Source: Aquimarina sp. | GTDB lineage: Bacteria; Bacteroidota; Bacteroidia; Flavobacteriales; Flavobacteriaceae | Direction: 5' to 3' | NCBI GenBank assembly: GCA_002697475.1 | Contig: NZVW01000142.1 | Location: 15,859 to 27,957 of the forward strand | Length of the DNA: 12,099 nt | In this document: positions 1 through 6,220 of the stretch, in pieces | Layout: every line of letters starts with the position of its first letter | Numbering within the stretch: position 1 is the stretch's first letter | The notes under the pieces: model-generated | Told to the model about the DNA's origin: nothing | Seen by the model: only the letters and a program-made list of their open reading frames with translations | Databases searched by the model: none | Made by a program: the position numbers and the translations under genes

Positions 1-65
1 AGCATTGTGGCATACAGGAACTTTTTCACGATTTTATTATCGTAATAGAATTGTTCGATTTCCAT
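1..65 (-). CDS. ccoN: cbb3-type cytochrome c oxidase subunit I (CcoN), N-terminal fragment
   Basis: Partial gene: the reverse-strand ATG is at 65-63 and the frame is open to the window edge, giving about 21 residues. The start MEIEQFYYDNKIVKKFLYAT matches the N-terminus I know for CcoN of Bacteroidota, where it precedes the first membrane helix. CcoN is the catalytic haem-copper subunit of the high-affinity cbb3 terminal oxidase in the inner membrane; in this phylum it is often fused to CcoO, which cannot be checked here. It begins 2 bp after the ccoS stop codon, so the two are almost certainly co-transcribed from the promoter at 277-319. Confidence 0.85.
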   Translation of the reverse strand, partial: MEIEQFYYDNKIVKKFLYATM

Positions 66-67
66 AT

Positions 68-259
68 TTACAATTGATTATTTTTAGAGATTCTTTTTGG
101 ATTTTCTGAAGTATTTACCAGCTCATCTTCAAACAGCATTCTGATAGCAGGAGTGCAAACATCATCATACTGTCCACGTTTTATGGATATTAAGAAAGCA
201 ATGAAAAAAATAATGGCTACAAAGATGCTGGCAGCAATTAAAATATAGATTACACTCAT
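68..259 (-). CDS. ccoS: cbb3-type cytochrome oxidase assembly protein CcoS
   Basis: A 63-residue protein with one N-terminal membrane helix (about residues 4-26) followed by the CcoS signature: KRGQYDD, then PAIRMLFED. CcoS is a small inner-membrane factor needed for cofactor (haem b and copper) insertion into the cbb3 oxidase. The length is usual for the family. The stop is 2 bp from the ccoN start, so this is the first gene of the oxidase operon. The ATG at 259 lies about 13 nt from the predicted transcription start of the Fnr-type promoter at 277-319, a very short leader. ccoI is not directly upstream as is common in flavobacteria; a plus-strand peptide unit lies between them. Confidence 0.93.
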   Translation of the reverse strand: MSVIYILIAASIFVAIIFFIAFLISIKRGQYDDVCTPAIRMLFEDELVNTSENPKRISKNNQL

Positions 260-276
260 GGATTTGGAATTTTAAT

Positions 277-319
277 CAAAAGTAAAAGTGAAGGTTCTCT
301 TAAAAAATGACATTGGTCA
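277..319 (-). promoter_or_regulatory. Fnr/Crp-type promoter of ccoS-ccoN
   Basis: On the minus strand, TACTTTTG (284 to 277) is a perfect match to the Bacteroidota -7 element TAnnTTTG. Its first base is 29.5 bp from the centre (313.5) of a perfect inverted repeat, TGAC-ATTG-GTCA (308-319). The same spacing occurs at six other promoters here. The half-sites are TGAC/GTCA rather than TGAT/ATCA, so this is a variant box, but the geometry makes it convincing. Predicted transcription start is near 272. The regulator is inferred to be of the Crp/Fnr family. Confidence 0.75.
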
Positions 320-463
320 GGTTTTAGACAAGTAAGATTTAAGGTAATGATTATGTGTGTTTTATATGTTTACTTAAGTAGATGTTCAAAAAAATAAAGG
401 CAATGAAATTTATTGAAAGTGTTAATTATTGTTAAAATAGTACCTTTTTATGCATAGTACTGT

Positions 464-476
464 AACAAATATTGTT
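464..476. promoter_or_regulatory. Inverted repeat upstream of the small-peptide unit (candidate operator)
   Basis: AACAA-ATA-TTGTT is a perfect 5-bp inverted repeat with a 3-bp centre, 45 bp before the first peptide gene. It does not match the TGAT-N4-ATCA boxes elsewhere in the window. Such short AT-rich palindromes arise by chance, and no clear -7 element with proper spacing was found next to it. It may be an operator or nothing. Confidence 0.2.
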
Positions 477-520
477 TTCTGCGGTCTAATAAGTAAATAA
501 CAATCAAAAAACGAACAGAT

Positions 521-607
521 ATGAGAACTTTAGACAACAATCAAATTTCAAAAAGAATTCAAGGTAGTAACGGTTATGTGTGGAATACTAAAAGAAGATA
601 CCGTTAA
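521..607 (+). CDS. Small cationic peptide, 28 residues, copy 1 of a tandem pair
   Basis: ATG at 521 to TAA at 605-607 encodes 28 residues starting MRTLDNNQIS and ending VWNTKRRYR. I do not recognise the family. It is supported as a gene by the neighbouring copy at 658-744: both are exactly 28 residues and align without gaps with 18 identities. The other ten positions are mostly conservative changes (N/S, R/K, I/L, S/T, Y/H, V/I, T/S among them). Six identical residues (I9, S10, N17, G18, R25, R28) use different codons, the mark of protein-level selection. Net charge is about +6, with an arginine/tyrosine-rich tail. There is no signal peptide or membrane helix and no clear Shine-Dalgarno, as is common in this phylum. 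Confidence 0.72.
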   Translation: MRTLDNNQISKRIQGSNGYVWNTKRRYR

Positions 608-657
608 TCAATTAGTAAGTAAAAATTAATATTCATCAATTTAAAAAAACAATAATC

Positions 658-744
658 ATGAGAACTTTAGACAGCAATCAAATCAGTACAAAATTAAAAG
701 AAACTAATGGCCATATCTGGAATTCTAAACGAAGATACAGATAA
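658..744 (+). CDS. Small cationic peptide, 28 residues, copy 2 of a tandem pair
   Basis: ATG at 658 to TAA at 742-744 encodes 28 residues starting MRTLDSNQIS and ending IWNSKRRYR. It is the paralogue of 521-607, 50 nt downstream in the same orientation. Conserved features are the MRTLDxNQIS head, N17-G18, W21-N22, and K24-R25-R26-Y27-R28 at the extreme C-terminus; the middle (11-16) varies. Net charge is about +5. Its stop precedes a further small ORF by 37 nt, and the terminator at 919-956 closes the unit. Function unknown; by size and charge it could bind nucleic acid, the ribosome or a membrane protein, but nothing in the sequence decides among these. Confidence 0.72.
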   Translation: MRTLDSNQISTKLKETNGHIWNSKRRYR

Positions 745-781
745 CCAAAAACTAATAATTTATCACATCAAAAAATATGTT

Positions 782-916
782 ATGAGAACTTTTCAGAATA
801 TTAGAAAGAGACTTAAAAGTATAGCGCAGCGACAGAATATGTTTTCGGATCTTACAGTTAACTCTTACAACAATGAAAATAAACAGATTATGGAAATCCA
901 TAGATATTCATTTTAA
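782..916 (+). CDS. Possible third small ORF of the peptide unit, 44 residues
   Basis: An ORF starting MRTFQNIRKRLKSIAQRQN, rich in lysine, arginine and asparagine. Its first 11 nt (atgagaacttt) are identical to the start of both 28-residue peptide genes and it lies 37 nt behind the second, so it may be a diverged or decayed third copy; beyond the first three residues there is no clear homology. The frame also reads back to an ATG at 707, but that would overlap the second peptide gene heavily. It ends directly before the terminator stem. It could be a real basic peptide, a remnant, or just the 3' untranslated region. Confidence 0.35.
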   Translation: MRTFQNIRKRLKSIAQRQNMFSDLTVNSYNNENKQIMEIHRYSF

Positions 917-918
917 TT

Positions 919-956
919 ACAAAACCATCTCCTAAAAAGATGGTTTTGTCTTTTTT
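919..956 (+). terminator. Rho-independent terminator of the small-peptide unit
   Basis: A 12-bp perfect stem, ACAAAACCATCT (919-930) with its complement at 938-949, a 7-nt loop and a C-T6 tail (950-956). It begins 2 nt after the stop of the 782-916 ORF. Its T-tract overlaps the last codon of the convergent ccoI (stop at 957-955). A strong terminator argues that 521-916 is a genuinely transcribed unit. Confidence 0.85.
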
Positions 957-3363
957 ACTCCTCACTTGGACTTTTTATTCGCCGGGCACTCCAATTTGTA
1001 AGTAGAGTTACATAGATTACAATAGAAATAGAGCTCAAGGGCATTAATATTGCTGCAATTACAGGTTTTAATTGTCCTGTGACGGCAAAATATAAACCAA
1101 TTCCATTGTATAAAAATGACAGAACAATACTTGATTTTATAATTCTGATAGTCTCCTTAGAAAGTTTTAAAAATTGAGGGAGTAACGTCATTTTCGATGA
1201 TTGCAGAATGGCATCACATGCAGGTGAAAATGTATTGGTATTGTCAGAGACTACAATTCCTACATTGCTTTGGGCTAAAGCTCCTGCATCATTTAATCCG
1301 TCACCTATCATCAGTACCTTTGCTGAATTGTCCTGTAAGGATTTAATATGTTCTAATTTTTGATCTGGCTTATGGTTGAAAAGCAAATTGACTTTAGTGG
1401 GTAAAATACTTTTTAAATAGGATTTTTCTCCATCATTATCTCCTGATAAAACAGACAGTTTATAATCCTGCTGAAGGTTATGAAATAAATCTTTCATACC
1501 TGATCGATATTCGTTTTTAAACCTGTAAAATCCTTTGTAAGAATTATTAGTTTGGATATGCACTGCAGTATCCGATTCTTTTTTCTTTAGATCTGCACCC
1601 GTATATTGAGGAGATCCAATCTTAATATGGTGACCGTTATAATGAGCTTCTATTCCTTTACCAACAATTTCTTCATAGTCATCCGCTGTCATAATATCCT
1701 GATCTGCCAAGAGATCATATAGTTTTCGGCTTAACGGGTGACTTGAATTTCTTAATGAGTTTTTAAGAATTTTTTCTTCCCAATGGGATAGAGGGTTTCC
1801 TTGATATGAGATATTACTTTTTTTAGTAGTAGTTATGGTTCCGGTTTTATCAAAAATAATAGTGTCTATTTTTGTCAATTCTTCTATTACGTCTGCATTT
1901 TTAATGTAAAATTGATTCCTTCCGAAAATGCGTATAATATTTCCCAAAGCAAAAGGTCTAGCCAGAGCCAATGCACAGGGACATGCAATGATCAACACTG
2001 CGGTAAAAACGTTAAGTGCTTTGGCACTATCATATATTAACCAAAATATCGTAGAGACTAAAGCAATTCCGAGAATTGAGATGGTGAAATATTTACTCGT
2101 AATATCTATAAGAGTTACATATTGATTTTTTTGCTGCTTGGTAAAAGCATCTTTACTCCAAAGTTTAGTTAGGTAACTTTGCTGCACTGTTTTAAGTACT
2201 TCTACCTCAATGGCTCCATCTGATTGTTTTCCTCCTGCATAGAGTTTGTCTCCGATATTTTTAGATAATGTTTCACTTTCACCGGTCACAAAACTATAAT
2301 CTATAGCAGCTGTACCTTTAGCTAATATACAATCGACAGGGATAAGCTCTCCGTGTCTAATCAATAGCGTGTCCCCTTTCTTAATAGTATATAACTGAAT
2401 ATTTTCTTCAATAGTTTGATTGGGATTTGAGGTTCTGGTCAAGCGAGTTACAGCAATGGGAAAGTAGGATTTGTAATCTCTTTCAAATGATAAAAAAGAA
2501 TAGGTTTTTTGCTGAAAAAATTTACCGACTAAAAGAAAGAATACAAGTCCTGTAAGACTATCAAAGAAACCGGAACCCAGATCCAAAAGAATTTCGATAG
2601 TGCTTCGAAGGAAAAGTACAAGGATGCCTAATGCTATGGGCACATCAATATTTAAAATTCTATTTCTTAATCCTTTAAAGGCTGATTTAAAATAGTCTCC
2701 AGCAGCATAAAAAACAACCGGAAGAGAGAAGATAAACATTAATCCTCTAAAAAGGTGTTTGTATTTTTCCAACCAATACTCTGAGATTTCAAAATATTCC
2801 GGAAATGATAAAAACATCACATTACCAAAAGCAAATCCGGCAATACCTAATTTATAAAGTATTGAGTAATCTTTCTTTTCAGTTTTTTCTCTTGTATAAT
2901 CATCTAAGCTAATAGTAGGTTCATAACCTATACTACTAAGCATCGTTACGATATCCTTTAATGAGGTTTCATTATTTTTATAGGTAATAGAAACTTTTTT
3001 TTTAGAAAAATCAACTTGGGATGATCTAATTGCAGGGATTAATTTATTCAGGTTTTCTAATACCCATATGCAGGAACTACAATGAATGTGATGGATAAAC
3101 AGTGTAATTATACTGATATCATTTTCATTAAAATCGAGCAATTTAGAGACAATATCTTGATTGTTTAAATACTCAAATTTACCATTGATCTCTGAGGGAG
3201 GAGCACCCGGTGTGGTTTCAAGGTTATAATAGGCAAACATACCATTGGTAGAAAATATTTCATAAACAGTTTTGCAACCGTTACAACAAAATCTTTTATC
3301 ATCGATGTATTTGATCTTTTTTCCCAAAGTATTTCCACAATGATAACAGTTCTGATTTTCCAT
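955..3363 (-). CDS. ccoI: Copper-translocating P1B-type ATPase CcoI/FixI for cbb3 oxidase assembly
   Basis: An 802-residue P-type ATPase that exports copper from the cytoplasm for delivery to the CcoN binuclear centre. In order, numbered from the ATG at 3363: an N-terminal metal-binding ribbon with C6-x2-C9 and C26-C27-x2-C30; a heavy-metal-associated domain with C95-x2-C98; membrane helices from about 167; the actuator TGES (360-363); the transmembrane C461-P-C463; the phosphorylation site D505-KTGT; the H542-P543 of heavy-metal ATPases; the hinge GDGLND (687-692); and two C-terminal helices. The extended cysteine-rich N-terminus is typical of CcoI. The frame extends to a GTG at 3381, but the predicted transcription start is near 3376, so the ATG at 3363 is preferred. 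It is divergent from the Usp array and shares its Fnr-type box. It is separated from ccoS by the peptide unit. Confidence 0.95.
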   Translation of the reverse strand: MENQNCYHCGNTLGKKIKYIDDKRFCCNGCKTVYEIFSTNGMFAYYNLETTPGAPPSEINGKFEYLNNQDIVSKLLDFNENDISIITLFIHHIHCSSCIWVLENLNKLIPAIRSSQVDFSKKKVSITYKNNETSLKDIVTMLSSIGYEPTISLDDYTREKTEKKDYSILYKLGIAGFAFGNVMFLSFPEYFEISEYWLEKYKHLFRGLMFIFSLPVVFYAAGDYFKSAFKGLRNRILNIDVPIALGILVLFLRSTIEILLDLGSGFFDSLTGLVFFLLVGKFFQQKTYSFLSFERDYKSYFPIAVTRLTRTSNPNQTIEENIQLYTIKKGDTLLIRHGELIPVDCILAKGTAAIDYSFVTGESETLSKNIGDKLYAGGKQSDGAIEVEVLKTVQQSYLTKLWSKDAFTKQQKNQYVTLIDITSKYFTISILGIALVSTIFWLIYDSAKALNVFTAVLIIACPCALALARPFALGNIIRIFGRNQFYIKNADVIEELTKIDTIIFDKTGTITTTKKSNISYQGNPLSHWEEKILKNSLRNSSHPLSRKLYDLLADQDIMTADDYEEIVGKGIEAHYNGHHIKIGSPQYTGADLKKKESDTAVHIQTNNSYKGFYRFKNEYRSGMKDLFHNLQQDYKLSVLSGDNDGEKSYLKSILPTKVNLLFNHKPDQKLEHIKSLQDNSAKVLMIGDGLNDAGALAQSNVGIVVSDNTNTFSPACDAILQSSKMTLLPQFLKLSKETIRIIKSSIVLSFLYNGIGLYFAVTGQLKPVIAAILMPLSSISIVIYVTLLTNWSARRIKSPSEE

Positions 3364-3380
3364 ACCTGATTTATTTGCCA

Positions 3381-3424
3381 CAAAATTCAGGAAGGAATTA
3401 CAATTATTTTATGATAAATATCAT
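3381..3424 (-). promoter_or_regulatory. Fnr/Crp-type promoter of ccoI (leftward arm of a divergent pair)
   Basis: The palindrome ATGATA-AA-TATCAT (3411-3424, centre 3417.5) is followed on the minus strand by GAATTTTG (3388 to 3381). This matches TAnnTTTG at five of six defined bases and starts 29.5 bp from the palindrome centre. Predicted transcription start is near 3376, 13 nt before the ATG at 3363, the same leader length as for ccoS. Confidence 0.65.
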
Positions 3425-3454
3425 AGAAAAACAAACTATGAAATTGTAGCTTAG
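3411..3454 (+). promoter_or_regulatory. Fnr/Crp-type promoter of the first Usp genes (rightward arm)
   Basis: The same palindrome (3411-3424) is followed on the plus strand by TAGCTTAG (3447-3454), five of six defined bases of TAnnTTTG, again 29.5 bp from the centre. Predicted transcription start is near 3459, 17 nt before the ATG at 3476. It should drive 3476-4327 and 4350-5189. Confidence 0.7.
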
Positions 3455-3475
3455 TATGAATATAAAACACTATGT

Positions 3476-4327
3476 ATGAGACGAGTTATTATACCCACCG
3501 ATTTTTCTGATAATGCATTAAATGCATTAAAATATGCTGTTGAGTTTTTAAAATATGAAAAAAGTGAAATAACTATCGTACACGCCTATGCTGATGAGGT
3601 CTATGATCACCAAACAGTGACTACCAGAGAAGTTTTTGAAGAACTAAAAGATACAATTTGTAATAAGAGCGATATTCAACTAAGTAAGATTAAGGATTTA
3701 TTGAGTGAAATTTCACCAAACCCAAACCATGTTTACACATTTAAATCCATTTTTGGCAGTCTAATAGATGTTATCAACGATTTTGTTGAACAGACTAATG
3801 CAGATCTTGTCATAATGGGAACAAAAGGTAAGACCAATGACAGAAAAATAACCTTTGGCAGTAATACAATTCAGGTTATGAGATATGTAAAATGTCCGGT
3901 GTTATCTATCCCTCAGGAATTTAAATACGGAGTCCCAAAACGGATTCTTTTTCCTACGAACTTTATGTTGCCATATAAACGCAGAGAACTAAAGCTGCTT
4001 TGTACTGCTGCAAAAAGTTTCAGATCCCAGATTGAATTATTGTATTTTTCAGATAAGGAAGAGATGTCTTTCCGACAACAAGACAATAGGGCGTTTCTTG
4101 AAGATGCACTAGCAGGAGTAATTCAAAGGATACATATTATATCTAAACCAAATGATCTTTCAGAAGGTATTAATAACTTTTTAAAGGATCAGGATTTTGA
4201 TATTATTGTATTGGTAAATTCAAGACATTCTTATCTTGAACATATACTCTACACTTCTACAATTGATAAAATAGGATTGTATACAAAAATCCCATTATTG
4301 GTAATGCAAAATTTGCCAAGAGACTAA
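3476..4327 (+). CDS. Universal stress protein, tandem UspA domains (Usp 1)
   Basis: A 283-residue cytoplasmic protein of two Usp domains. The first (about 1-146) has the family start VIIPTDFS with D9 and the ATP-binding loop G115-x2-G118-x9-G128-S129, then CPVLSIP. The second (about 154-278) begins KRILFPTNF and ends IPLLVMQ but has lost the glycine loop; in its place is H251-S-Y-L-E255, a pattern kept in all four paralogues. Usp proteins bind ATP and support survival under starvation, hypoxia and other stress; the biochemical role is not defined here. It is first in a two-gene unit, 22 bp before the next usp, under the divergent Fnr-type promoter. Confidence 0.9.
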   Translation: MRRVIIPTDFSDNALNALKYAVEFLKYEKSEITIVHAYADEVYDHQTVTTREVFEELKDTICNKSDIQLSKIKDLLSEISPNPNHVYTFKSIFGSLIDVINDFVEQTNADLVIMGTKGKTNDRKITFGSNTIQVMRYVKCPVLSIPQEFKYGVPKRILFPTNFMLPYKRRELKLLCTAAKSFRSQIELLYFSDKEEMSFRQQDNRAFLEDALAGVIQRIHIISKPNDLSEGINNFLKDQDFDIIVLVNSRHSYLEHILYTSTIDKIGLYTKIPLLVMQNLPRD

Positions 4328-4349
4328 GAAACTTTAAAAAACAAAACTC

Positions 4350-5189
4350 ATGACAAGGATTTTATTACCTACTGACCTTTCTAAAAATGCCTATAATGCC
4401 ATACGATATGCGGTACATTTGTATAAGGACGAAGAAGTTGCTTTTTACCTGTTAAATACCTTTACTCCTACATCATATCATATGTCCTATATGATTGAAA
4501 ATCCTATGCCATATGGCATGGAAGATGTAGCCAAGATGAACTCTGAGAAAGAGCTGCAGGAGATTGAAGAAAAGATTAAAAGTGAAATAGATAGTCCTAA
4601 TCACACTTTTAAAAGACTATCTGCATTCAATATTCTGGTTGATGAAATAATAGATGTAGTAAATACTTATGATATAAACATGATTATTATGGGTACTAAA
4701 GGAGCTACAGGAGCAAAGGAAATTTTCATAGGTACACACACAATGTTAACGATCAAAAAAGTAAAATGTCCGGTTTTGGCAGTGCCTGCTAATTACGACT
4801 ATGAGCAACTGGTGGACATATTATTTCCCACAGATTATGAATTCAATAAAGAACATCCGCATCTTCCTCTATTGAAACAGCTTTGCAAATTGCATCATAG
4901 TAGATTAAATATTTTGAATGCCTACTACGGAATCGAATTGACTGAATCCCAAAACGAAACCAAAGAATTCATAGAGGACTATTTTAAAGAAGTTGCTCCT
5001 GTTTTTCATATAGCTGATGGTATGGATGTATTAGAAGCGGTTGAGGATTTTCAAAAGAAATACAAGATTAACCTGCTGGTTATGATTCAAAATAAGCACT
5101 CCTTTTTTGAGAATCTGATTTTTAAGCCTGTGGTGAAAGATTTGGTATTCCATACCCATATCCCATTTTTAGTACTGCCTTCAGATTGA
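4350..5189 (+). CDS. Universal stress protein, tandem UspA domains (Usp 2)
   Basis: A 279-residue tandem Usp protein. The first domain starts RILLPTDLS (D8) and carries an intact loop G115-x2-G118-x9-G128-T129, followed by CPVLAVP. The second starts DILFPTDY, retaining the acidic residue, but lacks the glycine loop and has H250-S-F-F-E254 instead. It is 22 bp downstream of Usp 1 with no promoter of the window's Fnr type between, so it is read from 3411-3454. The nucleotide spacing and shared architecture suggest tandem duplication of an ancestral gene. Confidence 0.9.
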   Translation: MTRILLPTDLSKNAYNAIRYAVHLYKDEEVAFYLLNTFTPTSYHMSYMIENPMPYGMEDVAKMNSEKELQEIEEKIKSEIDSPNHTFKRLSAFNILVDEIIDVVNTYDINMIIMGTKGATGAKEIFIGTHTMLTIKKVKCPVLAVPANYDYEQLVDILFPTDYEFNKEHPHLPLLKQLCKLHHSRLNILNAYYGIELTESQNETKEFIEDYFKEVAPVFHIADGMDVLEAVEDFQKKYKINLLVMIQNKHSFFENLIFKPVVKDLVFHTHIPFLVLPSD

Positions 5190-5220
5190 TTTAACTTTTG
5201 CAGAATTTATTGTGTCATAA

Positions 5221-5264
5221 ATGATAAATATCATTTCGGCTCTTTTGATTTAGTAATACTTTTA
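5221..5264 (+). promoter_or_regulatory. Fnr/Crp-type promoter of Usp 3
   Basis: A palindrome ATGATAAATATCAT (5221-5234), identical to the ccoI/usp 1 box, and TACTTTTA (5257-5264) as -7 element, 29.5 bp from the palindrome centre at 5227.5. Predicted start of transcription is near 5269, 37 nt before the ATG at 5306. Confidence 0.75.
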
Positions 5265-5305
5265 ATAACAAAAGATTTATTCTTATTAGTATTAAACTAA
5301 ACATT

Positions 5306-6155
5306 ATGAAAACGATATTAATCCCAACAGATTTTTCTAAGAATGCATATCAGGCATTGTTCTATGCTACCCAATTATTTAAAAATTACCAATGTCATTT
5401 TATTTTGTTAAATACATTTAGTGTTAATACACCTGTCCTGACAAGTAGGTTAAACCCTAGTAAAGGGGGAGAGTTGTACAAAAAACTTAGTGTAGAGTCT
5501 GATGCAAAATTAACTGAAGTATATCATAAAATAGTTAGAGATACAGATGGGTTGGATCATTCATTTGAAACAGTTTCAATATCTCAGCCATTGACAGAAA
5601 CCATAGAAAAAACGATAAGATCAAAAGATATAGATCTGATAGTTATGGGAACTAAAGGAGCTACAGGTGCTAAGGAATTTTTTTTTAGGCAGTAATACGG
5701 TTAAGGTGATTAAGTCTATAAAACACACACCGGTCTTGGCAGTGCCTTTTAATGCAGAGTTGTCTGACGTTAATAACGTTGTATTTGCGTCTAATTTCGA
5801 ACATCCATATACTGTAGTAGAGATGGAAAAGATGATAAATGTCTTACGTCTATTTTGTTCAAAAATAGATATCATCTATGTAGGTAGTCTTGATTCACTA
5901 AGTCAGCTACAAAAGACTAATCTAAGTTTATTGAAGAAAATTCTGAAGGATTTTGAAATAAAAATCGTTGAGATTCCTAAATCAGGAAAGGTCTCTGAGA
6001 CGATTACTGAATTTGTAGAGAGTAGTGAAATTGATCTGTTGTCTATGATGTACTATAATCATGGTTTAATGGAGTCATTAACAAGAGAAGCTGTAATAAA
6101 AAAGATGGGTTTTAAAGTTGAGATTCCTTTCTTGGTAACACCTTCTTATAATTGA
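5306..6155 (+). pseudogene. Universal stress protein, tandem UspA domains (Usp 3), frameshifted in a T9 tract
   Basis: The first frame (5306-5695) encodes 129 residues: ILIPTDFS with D9, then G115-x2-G118, but breaks within the ATP loop at KEFFFRQ-stop. The downstream frame continues, from about 5687, with GSNTVKVIKSIKHTPVLAVP and a full second domain ending IPFLVTP at 6155. Removing one T from the nine-T run at 5678-5686 gives KEFFLGSNTV, restores G-x2-G-x9-G-S, and yields 282 residues, matching the 279-283 of its paralogues. No other damage is visible. It may be a recent or phase-variable mutation, be rescued by slippage on the homopolymer, or be a sequencing error. The substitute loop motif HGLME is present in the second domain. 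Confidence 0.85.
5678..5686 (+). repeat. Nine-T homopolymer at the Usp 3 frameshift
   Basis: A run of nine T that encodes the phenylalanines before the last glycine of the ATP loop. Eight T would keep frame; nine send the ribosome to the TAA at 5693-5695. Runs of this length are hot spots for replication slippage, transcriptional slippage and base-calling error. Confidence 0.85.
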
Positions 6156-6195
6156 TAAATATCATATTTTTTCTCTTACTCATCTTGTACTTTTG
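6152..6195 (+). promoter_or_regulatory. Fnr/Crp-type promoter of Usp 4
   Basis: The box TTGATAAATATCAT (6152-6165) overlaps the TGA stop codon of Usp 3 (6153-6155). The -7 element TACTTTTG (6188-6195) is a perfect TAnnTTTG, 29.5 bp from the box centre. Predicted transcription start is near 6200. This is the best-matching plus-strand promoter in the window. Confidence 0.8.
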
Positions 6196-6220
6196 ATTAA
6201 TAACCTTAAAGACTAAAGTG

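Noticed and set aside
441..448. TACCTTTT as -7 element for the small-peptide unit
   Set aside because: A nearby TTG at 413-415 is 25 bp away, longer than usual, and no TGAT-N4-ATCA-like box lies 29.5 bp upstream; the peptide promoter is left unassigned.
707..916. A 69-residue plus-strand frame starting at 707
   Set aside because: Its first 38 bases overlap the well-supported peptide gene at 658-744 in another frame; the start at 782, after that gene, is more plausible if anything is translated.
521..916. Type I toxin-antitoxin or bacteriocin reading of the small peptides
   Set aside because: They lack a membrane helix, a double-glycine leader, or a visible antisense RNA promoter; charge and size alone do not support it.
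1928..2125. Plus-strand frame inside ccoI
   Set aside because: Antisense to conserved membrane and CPC-region codons of ccoI; no own signals. Shadow frame.
3165..3383. Minus-strand 72-residue frame at the 5' end of ccoI
   Set aside because: Overlaps the metal-binding N-terminus of ccoI in another frame; no family resemblance.
5621..5875. Minus-strand frame across the Usp 3 frameshift
   Set aside because: Antisense to recognisable Usp sequence in both halves; shadow frame.
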